Of a stretch of DNA of 64,000 nt, positions 11,125 through 21,836 are shown piece after piece. Source of the stretch: Achatina immaculata (taxonomy: Eukaryota > Mollusca > Gastropoda > Stylommatophora > Achatinidae); the NCBI GenBank assembly GCA_009760885.1, contig CM019700.1:3194993-3258992 (forward strand), given 5' to 3'. Below the pieces are notes generated by a model. The model did no database searches, was not told the origin of the DNA, and was given only the letters and a program-made list of their open reading frames with translations. A program made the translations under genes and the position numbers. Position 1 is the stretch's first letter; the number at the start of each line of letters is the position of its first letter.

Positions 11125-11335
11125 AGTTGGTTAAGATGAATGCTCGTGTGTAGTCTTGTGACTTGGGTTGCTTGAGATGAATGCTCGTGTGTAGTCTTGT
11201 GACTTGGGTTGCTTGAGATGAATGCTCGTGTGTAGTCTTGTGACTTGGGTTGCTTGAGATGAATGCTCGTGTGTAGTCTGTGACTTAACTTGCTTAAGAT
11301 GAATGCTTGCGTGTAGTCGTGTAACTTGAGCCAGA
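11125..11335. repeat. 41-bp minisatellite, ~5 copies
   Basis: The unit contains GATGAATGCTCGTGTGTAGT and TTGTGACTTGG. The last copy is more diverged. Confidence 0.92.
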
Positions 11336-11394
11336 TCAGAACTTTTGTCACAGCCATGGTGTCCAATGTGAGTCTGCTTGTTGCTGCAGGAAAA

Positions 11395-11845
11395 GCACTT
11401 ATGGCTTTTATCACTGTTCTGTTACTTGATCTCAATATAAGGACTCTTAACAAAACAGCTGAGAAACACATAAATGCCTTTGAATGTAAATGCTACAGAA
11501 GAGTTCTTTAAATATCATGGACACAAAAAGAACAAATATATCTATACTACAAAAACTTAATATTGAAGAAGGCTGGCTAGTAAAGAGGATTAAAAGAGAG
11601 AAAACTTAAATATTTTGGACACATTAAACATCATGATAATTTAGAGAAGACCGTCTTGGAAGGGTACATAATGGGAAAAATAAAGAGAGAAAGACCAAGG
11701 TGAAGATGGCTACAAGACATCGTTGATGATCTGCAAATGGATGCATCAGCATTAGGCCATCTTGCTCACAACCGAGGGGCCTTCAGGAGAGCTGTTAGGG
11801 AGGCAAAGTTCCGCAAAGGATATGCAAATGACTGACTGATAAAGG
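11395..11845 (+). mobile_element. LINE-D 3' part, decayed RT C-terminus
   Basis: A plus-strand frame with stops reads NKTAEKHINAFECKCYRRVL, then ISWTQKE, LKYFGHIKHHDNLEK, RWLQDIVDDLQMDA and AVREAKFRKGYAND. This is a typical RTE-like C-terminal domain. At least three nonsense changes and a (GACT)-type tail follow. It contains no catalytic palm motifs and serves as the best reference copy of LINE-D here. Confidence 0.85.
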
Positions 11846-12117
11846 CCAGGCGCACCTCTTGTCACGAACCACAGATATTGCTGTTGCTGTAATTAAGCTC
11901 CGCCCTCTGTTTTTTTTGTGTTTTTTTTTTTGGTCAAATGACAGCTGTTTCTTCTTCTTCACTTCTACTGGCAAACCTCTGTCAAGAAGTTCTCGTTTGA
12001 TAGTTTTGTTGCAACATCTGATGTCCCAGTGGGGGTAATTCTGACATCCAGGTTCCCCATATCAAAGCTAGCGTCACCAAAGTGTCAAGGTCGAACAGAG
12101 GCAAGTCCTACAACTTT

Positions 12118-12429
12118 AACAAATTAGATGAGAACATAGGCGTGAGCACACATGCTAACAAATTAGATGAGAACATAGGCGTGAGCACACATGCTAACAA
12201 ATTAGATGAGAACATAGGCGTGAGCACACATGCTAACAAATTAGATGAGAACATAGGCGTGAGCACACATGCTAACAAATTAGATGAGAACATAGGCGTG
12301 AGCACACATGCTAACAAATTAGATGAGAACATAGGCGTGAGCACACATGCTAACAAATTAGATGAGAACATAGGCGTGAGCACACATGCTAACAAATTAG
12401 ATGAGAACATAGGCGTGAGCACACATGCT
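12118..12429. repeat. 39-bp minisatellite, exactly 8 identical copies
   Basis: The unit starts AACAAATTAGATGAGAACAT and contains GGCGTGAGCACACATGCT. I see no substitution in any of the eight copies. The period is a multiple of three, so a 13-residue repeat stays open on + and another on -. There is no other sign of a gene. Confidence 0.96.
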
Positions 12430-12689
12430 AACAAAGAGTCGCAGTCCCACAGTTCAGTGATTCAGTTCTGGCTGCTTCCCTTCCGTGTGTAGCAAGAGTG
12501 ATAACCTAGTTTATCCACACTGATATCAACGTTTTTTATCTGAATCAATACAATATCTTGTTTCAGTGATTTTGGAAAATCCAAACATTCAAAGGTTTTC
12601 ATATTTCAGAAAATAAATGTGAAAAATCACAGCTCTGCTAAACAGCTCTATTTTTTTTTTTTACCGATAAATAATGTTTTTCAGTGTGT

Positions 12690-13480
12690 TCCGCTAGTCC
12701 ATCTATCCGTCTTCTTTGTGGGTGATCGGCTAAGTAGTCTACGCCCAGTACTCCGTGTGGCGTCTTGCAGGGCAGCAACAGACTCTCTCCACTTCTCATG
12801 ATTCAGGGCCAGCCTTTGTATTGTGCCCCAGCTGTGCTGCGTGCTACTCATGTCTGCTTCTACAGTTCTCTGACAGGTAGCCTCTGGTCGCCCTCTCTTT
12901 CTTCTTCCCTGGGGTGTCCAGCTCTTGGCTGTTTCAGCGATGCTGCCCGGGTCTCTTCGGACATGCCATGTCTTCTAGCTGACACTGGGGCAAGCAGGTC
13001 TCGGGTCTCTTCGGACATGCCATGTCTTCTAGCTGACACTTGGGCAAGCAGGTCTCGGGTCTCTTCGGACATGCCATGTCTTCTAGCTGACACTTGGGCA
13101 AGCAGGTCTCGGGTCTCTTCGGACATGCATGTCTTCTAGCTGACACTTGGGCAAGCAGGTCTCGGGTCTCTTCGGACATGCCATGTCTTCTAGCTGACAC
13201 TTGGGCAAGCAGGTCTCGGGTCTCTTCGGACATGCCATGTCTTCTAGCTGACACTTGGGCAAGCAGGTCTCGGGTCTCTTCGGACATGCCATGTCTTCTA
13301 GCTGACACTTGGGCAAGCAGGTCTCTGTTATCTGTTGTCTGTAGCCGGTAAACATTTACAATCTTTCTGAGGCAGGTTGTGTGGAGTGAGGATAATTTGC
13401 CCGTTTCCTTTTCTGTTGCTTTCCATCATTCTGCTCCATAGAGGAGTATGGATAGCACACAGATTTGATAGTTTTATTTT
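12690..13480 (-). pseudogene. LINE-F RT C-terminus interrupted by an internal minisatellite
   Basis: On the minus strand, 13330-13480 gives a decayed RT segment (LYGAE, then WKATEKETGKLSSLHTTCLRK) and 12690-12950 gives the 3' end (SWTPQGRRKRGRP, then HSWGTIQRLALNHEKW). Between them lies a 54-bp tandem array at 12950-13326. One array frame reads CLPKCQLEDMACPKRP per unit, which resembles the short CQxEDM stretch that follows the CLRKI region in this kind of LINE. The array therefore appears to have grown from LINE coding sequence. At least one stop is present and the original sequence between the two halves is missing. Confidence 0.75.
12950..13326. repeat. 54-bp minisatellite, ~7 copies, inside LINE-F
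   Basis: The unit contains GGGTCTCTTCGGACATGCCA and CTTCTAGCTGACACTTGGGC. One unit lacks a base near 13128, which shifts the frame. The repeated ORFs on both strands across it are shadows. Confidence 0.93.
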
Positions 13481-13519
13481 ATGTTCTGCTAATATTAAAC
13501 TCTTATTGCACCTTCTTCG

Positions 13520-13560
13520 TCATCATCATCATCATCATCATCATCTTCTTCTTCTTCTCC
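13520..13560. repeat. (CAT)n(CTT)n microsatellite
   Basis: Pure trinucleotide runs at the edge of LINE-F. Confidence 0.9.
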
Positions 13561-13754
13561 TCTTCTTATTTCAGTTTCAAGGTCAAGTTACATATACAAC
13601 TATGTTTTTAAGTCAAAGCAGGCAATACTGTCCAGGATCTTGCATAAGTTTATCTTTGATCTACCGCCTGGCTCGCTCAGGTCTGGCAATGTAAGACTAG
13701 ACAAGAATTTGTCCTCAGCTAAATAGCATGGTCTAGTCACATTGTAAGTGTTTT

Positions 13755-14195
13755 GTTTTTTTTTTCTCGTAGCTGTGTACTAATCTTGAATGTTTCTCTC
13801 ACTTTGTCTAATGTTTGTCTAGTTTTTCTCGTAGCTTTGTACTAATCTTGAATGTTTCTCTCACTCTGTCTTACTAATGTTTGTCTAGTTTTTCTCGTAG
13901 CTTTGTACTAATCTTGAATGTTTCTCTCACTTTGTCTTACTAATGTTTGTCTGTTTTTCTCGTAGCTTTGTACTAATCTTGAATGTTTCTCTCACTTTGT
14001 CTTACTAATGTTTGTCTGTTTTTCTCGTAGCTTTGTACTAATCTTGAATGTTTCTCTCACTTTGTCTTACTAATGTTTGTCTGTTTTTCTCGTAGTTTTG
14101 TACTAATCTTGAATGTTTCTCTCACTTTGTCTTACTAATGTTTGTCTGTTTTTCTCGTAGCTTTGTACTAATCTTGAATGTTTCTCTCACTCTGT
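13755..14195. repeat. 65-bp minisatellite, ~7 copies
   Basis: The unit contains TTTGTACTAATCTTGAATGT and TTTCTCTCACTTTGTC. The first copies are slightly shorter or variant, the later ones near-identical. Confidence 0.93.
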
Positions 14196-14254
14196 CCTAC
14201 GTCCTGCTAGGATATGACTGAGACAATCAACAACAACAACAACAAACGATAATG

Positions 14255-14940
14255 ACAAAAACTGGAAGCAACAGAGATGTGGTTTTGGACAAAGACGCAA
14301 CATAAACACCCAGGACAGACAAAAAAAACTAAAGAAGAGATCACGAAGGCAGAACAACGAAGACAAAAGAGTCAAAAATTCTCCGACATGTCATGAGAAG
14401 AGAGAAGCTGGAGAACACAAAACTGACTGGAAACTTCAAGTGGAAAAAAAGGAAGAGAGGGAGACCATGAGAAAGATGTCTCAGAGGCCGGACGAGGGAG
14501 ACCAAGAGAAAGATGTCTCAGAGGCCGGACGAGGGAGACCAAGAGAGAAAGATGTCTTAGAGGATGGACGAGGGAGATCAAGAGAAAGATGTCTTAGAGG
14601 ACGGACGAGGGAGATCAAGAGAAAGATGTCTTAGAGGACGGACGAGGGAGATCAAGAGAAAGATGTCTTAGAGGACGGACGAGGGAGATCAAGAGAAAGA
14701 TGTCTTAGAGGACGGACGAGGGAGACCAAGAGAAAGATGTCTCAGAGGACGGACGAGGGAGACCAAGAGAAAGATGTCTCAGAGGACGGATGAGGGAGAC
14801 CAAGAGAAAGATGTCTCAGAGGACGGACTCTCCAAGTGGCAGGTGGGGAAACGAAGAACATGTGAACTAATCAGAAACACAAAGGACCGTGCAAGACGGA
14901 GAAGCATGATAGCCAACGCTGTTCGGCACGCCACATAATG
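14255..14940 (+). pseudogene. LINE-K RT C-terminus with an internal minisatellite
   Basis: The plus strand begins LEATEMWFW, continues through a TKEEITKAEQRR segment, then (shifted frame) HVMRREKLENTKLTGNFKWK and KRGRP. Here a 37-bp array begins (14455-14825), whose frames read GRPREKD or GRTRETKRKM. After it the ORF resumes with LSKWQVGKRRTCELIRNTKD and ends RARRRSMIANAVRHAT with TAA at 14935-14937. The array thus sits exactly in the Gly-Arg-Pro-Arg-Glu codons of the LINE ORF. Frames shift several times and the copy is dead. Confidence 0.8.
14455..14825. repeat. 37-bp purine-rich minisatellite, ~10 copies, inside LINE-K
   Basis: The unit contains GAGGGAGACCAAGAGAAAGA and TGTCTCAGAGGACGGAC, with variants CTTAGAGG and GATCAAG distributed in blocks. 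Because 37 is not a multiple of three, the frame rotates through the array. Confidence 0.93.
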
Positions 14941-15364
14941 TATGTAGGTTGTACTAATGTTGGACTCGTCTTTCTGCGTTCTTCTAATGTTGTATGCTTT
15001 GTTCATTGTTAGACTAAGGCTGAGCAGTAAAGACCAACAATATGCAGATCACGCGAAGGTCACTGCACCTCCCTTTTCCTTTTCTCACACCCCTTTTTCC
15101 CCCATTCCCTCTTTCCACCCACTCCCTAAAAAAACCGTAAAGTGTTTTTCCCATAGTGCAAAGAGCTAGAACATTTGTCTCAGGATCTGGCTGTCACGAT
15201 GACCTGGAGGACAACCTGGCTGTGACATACTGATATGACATTCACGAACCCACAGACAAGATGTACAGCATCCACAGCGAAACAAATCCCAGTTTCCTTA
15301 ATTATGATGACACAAATCACCAGGCCTAAGGGGGTGGGGGTGGGGTGGGGGAGGGGCCGAAGAT
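14941..15364. other. Unique DNA without recognisable gene
   Basis: Nothing recognised; it includes a GGGGGTGGGG-rich tract near 15330. Confidence 0.55.
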
Positions 15365-15640
15365 AACGCACTCACAAAGAGCGCGGCCAGCGAACCACAG
15401 CTGACTGCTTGCGCCTGAGCTGGCGAATCGCGGCTGATCAAGACCCTGTTCCATCTCCTAGGCGTACTTCGCTGGGAACAGGCTGGCGTCTGGCCGCGCG
15501 AGCTGGGGAGGGAACTCTGCTTCCAAAAATAAGCCAAGTCGAAGTTGGATGTGTCGGACCGAAAGTCGCATAACAGCGCAGCCAAAGCCATTTTTGCTGG
15601 AAGAAGATGATGAAGAAGAAGAAGACGACGTAAAAAACCC
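15365..15640 (+). mobile_element. SINE-like repeat, copy 1 (GAA-rich tail)
   Basis: It shares an ordered set of blocks with 27355-27600: CAAGACCCT near the start, GATGTGTCGG, then AAGTCGCA and CGCAGCC or CGCAACC, ending in a (GAA)n-rich tail. Same orientation, similar spacing and a simple 3' tail fit a SINE. I see no clear Pol III boxes, so the 5' part may be lost. The overlapping minus-strand frames are shadows. Confidence 0.5.
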
Positions 15641-16416
15641 CCAACGCACTAACATAATTCAGGCAGGCAGACAGGAAACACTCGTCCACATAATCATACA
15701 CATACAGACACGAGGAATATGAAAGAGAATACAGCCTCTTCCTTTTTTTTACAATGTCTTATAATGAACTATTTCCAGTTTCATATTAAACCATACAAAA
15801 CCGCTGTCTGTCTTACACAGAACTACTGTCTGCTTTGTATAAAAACCACTATCTATTTTCTTTAATATAGAACCACTGTCTTCCTTATATAAGACCACTG
15901 TCTGTTTTACACAGAACTACTGTCTGCTTTATATAAAAAAAAAACACAGTCTGCCTTCTTGTAAAAGGGAAGTGTTTTAGTAAAAGGATGCTTGACAAAA
16001 GTTTAAGTGCAAGCTAAACATTTTAAACTGGTAGAGGAGAACCAATACTTAGCTAGAATGTAAGACCCACTCATAAACCAACATCACGCGTAGACAACAA
16101 CAACAACAACAAAAGCAACATATATTTTACTTAAAACTACACAGTCAACAAATGTTATTTCTGATCATGCAAAAAGAACAATACTTTTTTTTATATTTAA
16201 AAAACATCAAAATCGGTTTTTAAAAATGTTTGGGAAAAAAACTGTTTGTTATCAAGCATTTACACGCACGATATTTTGGCAGTAACATCTTTATATTCAC
16301 TTTTTTTTTTTAAACTCCCACATTATTTGTAAATCTTATCCATTCACTTTTTGTATGTCTGTTAGCGGTATCTGACGTAGCACAAGCCGAAATATTGTCC
16401 ACGAATCTGGTTAAGG
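15641..16416. other. Unique DNA with a degenerate ~30-bp repeat
   Basis: Bases 15780-15960 hold ~5 degraded copies of a unit containing ACTACTGTCTGCTTTATATA. A (CAA)n tract lies near 16095. No gene seen. Confidence 0.55.
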
Positions 16417-16614
16417 CGTAAATGTTATTTTCGCCACTTTTATCCCGACTCCGTTTACACATCTGTAAATGTTATTTTCGCCACTTTTATCCCGACTCCG
16501 TTTACACATCTGTAAATGTTATTTTCGCCACTTTTATCCCGACTCCGTTTACACATCTGTAAATGTTATTTTCGCCACTTTTATCCCGACTCCGTTTACA
16601 CATCTGTAAATGTT
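16417..16614. repeat. 47-bp minisatellite, ~4.2 copies
   Basis: The unit contains GTAAATGTTATTTTCGCCAC and CCGACTCCGTTTACACATCT, essentially identical between copies. Confidence 0.94.
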
Positions 16615-17776
16615 ATTTATACACAGTATTATACTTTACAATGAAAACGTAACAGTAAGGATAATAAACGTATAATAATTACCGTCAGGTGTAAATGTAT
16701 TCCCCTCTCTCTCTCTCTCTCTCTCTGTCTCCTTGTACGAGAAACCTTGAAGTAACTCAGTTCTAAATTCAACGACACACGATCAAGATGTTTTCCAACT
16801 TCAAGTGCTGCTTTGCTAAACTTTGACGTCCAAATAACCACAGAAATAAACACCGTATTTACAAACGCTGCCGAAATCCTCCACAACTAGGCCGTGGTAG
16901 AGCAAGACGAAGGGCTAGCGGGCGGCCATGTTGTATACACGGCAACACTGAAGCTAAAAACGCGGCAGAGATGGCTTCGGCTAAACGCGGCTGTACAAAA
17001 CTGCACGAGGCGAGAGCGAGCGTCTCTTAAAACGAAATGTTAGAATTATGGGCCATAGTTTTACTTCTCAGCGATTGGCTCTCGCCAAAGTTCAGCTCAG
17101 GCTATAGAGTCTAGCCATGTACCAGGTCTAGAAAACTAAACGAGGGCGTTGCTCCTACCATGACCCACTTTCTCCCCCTTTCCTGTAGCCATTCCCCCTA
17201 TCTCTTCCCACATTTTTTTTTCTTTTTCGGGTTTTAAAAAGACCCCGCGTTTTTCATAAATTCCGAAAATAAACAGAAATCAGCGAGAGGTAGCAAGATT
17301 GGCTTTATCCAGTGCTGTTGTGAATAGCCGTACGTGAAGAAACGTTTTTTCGTCACTAAAGAGTTTTACTATGGAGCGATAAAGACAATGGTGGGACAAA
17401 TGAACAAGACAACTTCAGCAAACGTACAACTGCAAGCGGTAAGCCATTGAAAATGACGAGGAAAAACATGAGCATTTGATCTATTATTCAGTTCACACAT
17501 TTTTCCCAATTAAACGTTTTCAAACTTCGAGAACAAAATCAACATCCTCAGAATGTTTTATCTGGTCAAAAACATCCACACGAGAATGATTACTGCTACC
17601 GACAACCAAGTGACACACTTTCGATATATGGTACATGCATCTAGCAAGTTTCTACACCTTTAGGCATAGACAGTCTCTGTAGGCGGTTATAGAGCGTATG
17701 TTTGCAGATGGTCATATAATGTATTCTGTAGATAGTTATAGACCATATGTTTATAGAGAGTGTATGTTTGTACAGA
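16615..17776. other. Mostly unique DNA with a CpG-richer patch
   Basis: Bases ~16880-17060 are richer in CpG than their surroundings and include GGCGGCCATGTTG, which resembles a YY1-type promoter motif. No splice-supported ORF is visible; a plus-strand ATG at 16971 opens only 19 codons. A (TC)n tract lies at about 16706-16725. Confidence 0.4.
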
Positions 17777-18240
17777 ATAGGCCAAGCAAAGACTGCATTT
17801 CAGAGAATGAGAAACATATTAACCAACACATCTTTATCAACGAATGTTAGAAAACGAGTCCTAAAATGCTATATTGAACCTATCTTGTTATATGGAAGTG
17901 AATCATGGACAATAGGCAAGTCTGCACAAAAATCATTGGAAGCAGCAGAAATGTAGTTTATTAGAAGAATGTTGCGAATCCCCTGGACAGCAAAAATAAC
18001 TAATGAAGAATGTAGGAGAAGAGCTGGAGAGACAAAAAACCTTGTCAAAAAGATAAGAGAGAGACAATGTACTTTCATAGGACATGCAATGAGAAGAGAG
18101 GGCATTGAAAATATTATAACAACAGGAAAAATAGAAGAAAGAAGATCAAGAGGAAGACCAAGAGAAATGATACTGGACAGTCTGACGGGATGGTGTGAGA
18201 GAGATTGTCACATATACATTCTACAAACATCGACTCTCTA
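17777..18240 (+). pseudogene. LINE-C RT C-terminus
   Basis: The plus-strand frame reads GQAKTAFQRMRNIL, ILLYGSESWTIGKS, a stop (TAG where Trp is expected after LEAAEM), then FIRRMLRIPWTAK, FIGHAMRREG, SRGRPREMILDSLTGW. The content matches the TSD-flanked copy at 53614-54105. Palm motifs are absent. The GRPRE motif here is single-copy, in contrast to LINE-K and LINE-G. The final codons run into the adjacent minisatellite. Confidence 0.85.
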
Positions 18241-18420
18241 AACATATGCATTATACAAACATACCGTACAAACACCTACTCTCTAAACATATACATTCTA
18301 CAAATACCAACTCTCTAAACATCTGCATTCTACAAACACCGATTCTCTAAACATCTACATTCTAATATACAAACACATTCTCTACAACTACCTACTCTCT
18401 ACAAGCGTGCACTCTACACA
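18212..18420. repeat. Degenerate ~32-bp tandem repeat
   Basis: Units contain CATTCTACAAACACC and ACTCTCTAAACAT, about 6 copies with many changes. Confidence 0.8.
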
Positions 18421-19077
18421 GATCTCCTCAGCACATCCACCCTACAAAAAGACCTACTCTTCACACGCATGGATTCTCCATACACTCCACACACTCCACA
18501 CACACTGATACTGCCTACCCACACCTACAATCTCAGGGAACAAAGACAAGTTATTTTAAAACATGCACATACACACACAAATTGTCAGCAAGCAACCACG
18601 AGAACAGACTGGGGGGGGGGGGGGGCGGAGAAGAACGCTAATAAGTTTGTATTGTCCAAGAAGGGCGCCATGTGGGGCAGCTCTTTCTATAGATTTTTCT
18701 AGGGCCCTACTTCAAGAACAAAACGAGCATTTTTCTGTAAAATGGAGTGGAGTTGACGTATTTTATAACGCGATGCTAATGCCCTGGTCTGTGACATTGT
18801 TTTCTTGCATGGTGCTTTTTTTTTTAATAACTTTTTAAAATAAGTTTTTTCCCCTACGTTATCCGTGGATAATCCATAATATTATCCAAAATGGATACTG
18901 GACGTTCCCAGGCAGTGGGTGAGCGGCGAAGACGTGACTCAGAATGGAACTTCCCATACAAGTTATGGGCCGTGACAAAGACCCACATTATGGGGCTGTG
19001 GTAGGGAGCCACTTGGGCTGTGGTGAAGAGCCAGTATTGGATGCGATGGAAGAACCACATTATGGGGTGTGGGGAAG
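18421..19077. other. Unique DNA, poly-G run, degraded repeat units at the right end
   Basis: A 15-bp G run lies at 18611-18625. Bases ~18960-19077 hold diverged units of the 27-bp repeat that follows. No gene seen. Confidence 0.55.
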
Positions 19078-19284
19078 AGTCACATGAGCTGTGACGAAGA
19101 GCCACATATTATGGACTGTGACGAAGAGCCACATATTATGGACTGTGACGAAGAGCCACATATTATGGACTGTGACGAAGAGCCACATATTATGGACTGT
19201 GACGAAGAGCCACATATTATGGACTGTGACGAAGAGCCACATATTATGGACTGTGACGAAGAGCCACATATTATGGACTGTGAC
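19078..19284. repeat. 27-bp minisatellite, left part (~7 copies)
   Basis: The unit contains GACTGTGACGAAGAGCCACA and TATTATG. The array is interrupted at 19284 by the LINE-E insertion and resumes at 22777. The period is divisible by three, so frames on both strands are open but meaningless. Confidence 0.95.
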
Positions 19285-19319
19285 TCTTTTTCTTCTTCTT
19301 CTTCTTCTTCTTCTTCGTT

Positions 19320-19523
19320 CGCATTGTCTGTCTATATCTGCAGTCCTGTCTCTTGGATAAATTTCACTGTTTTTTGTAACTCATGTATGGAACCGTAGAG
19401 CTTATCTTCTTTAGTGGTTTCACTGGGCCAGTAATTATTTCTCAGTGTCTCATAGTTGATGCAGTTCTGGAGGATATGTTCCACAGTTTGGGGCACCTGG
19501 GCACATGTACATAGATTAGTAGT
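19320..19523 (-). pseudogene. LINE-E C-terminal Cys/His segment
   Basis: The minus-strand frame contains a CxC...H...C arrangement (CTC, then HILQNC) and ends at LQI with TAG before the GAA tail. This is the usual C-terminal tail after RNase H in this LINE type. If the LINE-B insert and one TSD copy are ignored, it joins in frame with the segment ending near 21143, so the break is due only to the insertion. Confidence 0.8.
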
Positions 19524-19560
19524 CTTATCTTATATCTTATCTTATATCCTTCCCGTGCCG

Positions 19561-20211
19561 TTAGACGTCACATAGGGCTCGCAAAGTAGTTCGCCAATTT
19601 TTCCTGTCTTCGGCGAGTCTTTCAACCTCAACAAAGGATTTTATGCCTGTTAACTTGGCCTCTCTTAATAATGTCATCTTCAGAGTTTCACGCGGGCTGC
19701 CCCTTTTTCTTCGGCCTGTTGTGTTCCACTTGATAGCTTGTTTTGGGATTCTCTGCTCATTTCTTCTCATCAAGTGGCCAACATATGTCCATCTCCTTTT
19801 CCTGATCACCCGTGAGACTGGTTGTTGTTCAGTCATCTGTCTTATCTCTGCATTGTTCTTGAATTCATTCCACTTGATGCCGAGTATTTTCCTTAGGCAT
19901 TTGTTTTCAAAAGAGTCTAATTTCTTTTCTATTTCTTTAGTTGTTTTCCAGCTTTCGCATGCATAAATGAGGGTGGATATTACATTTGAATTGAATAGTC
20001 TTAACTTGGTTTTTGTGCTTATAACTTTTGAATTCCATATGTTCTCAAGATTCTTGAAGATTGATGCTGCTTTTGCAATTCTGATCCTAACTTCCTTTCT
20101 AGTGTCACCATCCTGGTCTATGTAGCTGCCAAGGTATGCAAATTGATTGACTTCTTCAATATCTGTCCCTTCTATGTGTATTTTTCCATTTTGATTGATG
20201 GGAATTTTCAT
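19561..20211 (-). pseudogene. LINE-B RT thumb and C-terminal region
   Basis: It continues the polymerase frame of 20211-21119 after a one-base loss in the A-rich stretch near 20213; other LINE-B copies have one more A there. Residues ~20-30 hold EVNQFAYLGSY, then YACESWKTT, GHLMRRNEQR and RKRGSPRETLKMT, where Arg of GRPRE has become Ser. It ends LRALCDV with TAA. Confidence 0.85.
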
Positions 20212-21131
20212 TATTTTATTTTGTCCTTGTTAATTTCAAGTACTATTTTGCTAGCCAGTGAAGACAGGCTATCTGTTTTTTCTTGCATGGAATTCACATT
20301 ATTACTGATAAGAGTTATGTCATCAGCAAAATCAAGATCTTCTAGTTGGGTCCCATGTACCCAGTCAATACCTGTGTTACCTGTGCAGCATTTTTTCATT
20401 ATGAAGTCTATTGTAATCCCAAAAAGTAAAGGAGACAGTATACATCCTTGTTTCACGCCTGTTTCAATCTGGAACCATTCACTCATCCCTTCTTCTGTCT
20501 TGACTGCACAACCATATCCATTGTATAAGTCCTTAATGATGTTGACAATTTTAGATGGTATTCCATATAGACATAAAATTCTCCATAATGAATCTCTGTG
20601 TATGCTATCAAATGCCTTCTTAAAATCTATGAAATTCAGTATTAATGGTTTCTGCTTTTCAATATGTTCTTCAAGTATTATTCTGAGAGTAAAGATCTGG
20701 TCGAGACAGCTTCTCCCTTTTCGAAATCCTGCTTGTTCTTCTCTCATTGCAGTATCCACTATATCTTTGAGTCTATTCAAAATGACCTTGCAAAATACTT
20801 TTGACACAACTGATATTAAGGTTACTCCTCTCCAGTTGTTACAGTCACTAAGGTTGCCCTTTTTTGGTATTTTCACAATGATTCCCTTCTTCCAATTAGA
20901 AGGGACCTTTTCTTCTTTCCAAATCTTGTTAAACATTCTCTGTAGTTGTCTCATGTTGTCACTATTGATAGCTTTTAGCATCTCGGCTGTTATTTCATCT
21001 TCACCTGCAGCTTTGTTGTTAGCCATTAAATTCACTGCTGTTTCAATTTCATGCAATTTAATTTCATCTAGATTGACATTTAGTTGTGGGGCTGGTAAGT
21101 CAGTTTCAAGGTTTAACAATTCTTTTGGGTG
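20211..21131 (-). pseudogene. LINE-B reverse transcriptase core
   Basis: Polymerase domain of an RTE-like non-LTR retrotransposon, which would copy the element RNA at a nicked target. From the ATG at 21119: KAAGEDEITAEML (res 36-48), NNWRGVTLISVVSK (94-107), EQAGFRKGRS (128-137), motif A FIDFKKAFD with catalytic Asp (163-171), motif B QGCILSP (224-230), and the FADD box (264-267). All palm residues look intact. The frame is lost just after INKDKIK by the one-base deletion that separates it from the C-terminal frame. The endonuclease domain is missing through 5' truncation. The 329-codon plus-strand frame over the same bases is antisense. Confidence 0.9.
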
Positions 21132-21822
21132 AGATTAGTAGTACCAACCTTAAACTTTGTATACATATGACTTCGGAGTCGGGTGTGTCCTGTTCGGAGA
21201 CGGAAGATGGTGACTTGTTCCTTTCTGTTTAGCATGTGATAGTCATCATGTGGTGGTGTTTGTGGCTTCCTGTAGGTTTTTATCATGCTTTTCTTCTGAT
21301 TATAGGTGATTGGTATGTCAGGTTGCTCCATTTCAGTGCCCTCTTTGGCCAGATGGTCAGCTTTCTCATTGCCTGGTATCCCACCTATAAACATTGTGTG
21401 TTGCAGGGAATCCATTGCAAAGTGACTCCATGCTGTAAGCCAATTTTTGACAAGGCATCCTTAAGATCTGGTAGTTTGTTGCACTGAAGAGCTTCCAGTA
21501 CTGATCTTGCATCTGTGAGAATTACTACAGGATATGTATCAATTCTGGAGTCTGATAGTTTTTCAACCGCTGTAATAATTGCCCTAACTTCTGCATCAAA
21601 GTTGTTGCAGTATTTTCCAGTGGGTATGGAAATCTTGTCAATGGTGTTGTTTGGATATTCAATATGTGCTCCTGCCCCTCCATTCTTTATGGCATTGTGC
21701 GCAGATCCGTCTGTATACACACGTATCCAGGTGTCACATGGATATTTGTTATCTAGCACACTAAGTGTGGCTGTTGATCTTACAAGGCTGCTTTGCATCT
21801 CACCATTCTGCACACCTTTCAC
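21113..21822 (-). pseudogene. LINE-E RNase H domain, frameshifted
   Basis: Ribonuclease H domain in two frames. The first (21385-21822) has VYTDGSA (Asp 38), FDAEVRA (Glu 78) and LTDARSVLEA (Asp 104). The second (21113-21415) has the fourth acidic residue in GNEKADHLA. All four residues of the D-E-D-D set are present, but a small indel near 21400 splits them. The 3' portion runs directly into the LINE-B TSD. Confidence 0.87.
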
Positions 21823-21836
21823 TTCAGTCTGAATAG

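Larger units (their letters stand above)
19513..21142 (-). mobile_element. LINE-B nested in LINE-E, 11-bp TSD
   Basis: AGATTAGTAGT is at 19513-19523 and 21132-21142; the insertion is 19524-21131. The ATAAG/ATATAAG tail lies at 19524-19552. The element is cut at the 5' end just upstream of the RT core. It is the most complete single-insert RT domain in the window. Confidence 0.94.

Noticed and set aside
12118..12429. CRISPR-like regular repeats (also 7076-7786 and 16417-16614)
   Set aside because: Units are directly contiguous with no unique spacers, there are no cas genes, and the surrounding sequence is eukaryotic.
16629..16886. Arg-Glu-rich frame as another LINE GRPRE expansion
   Set aside because: The (TC)n run encodes Arg-Glu pairs, but flanking sequence does not match any LINE C-terminus.
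20143..21132. 329-codon plus-strand frame
   Set aside because: It is antisense to the LINE-B RT, whose motifs (FIDFKKAFD, QGC, FADD) are clear on the minus strand.
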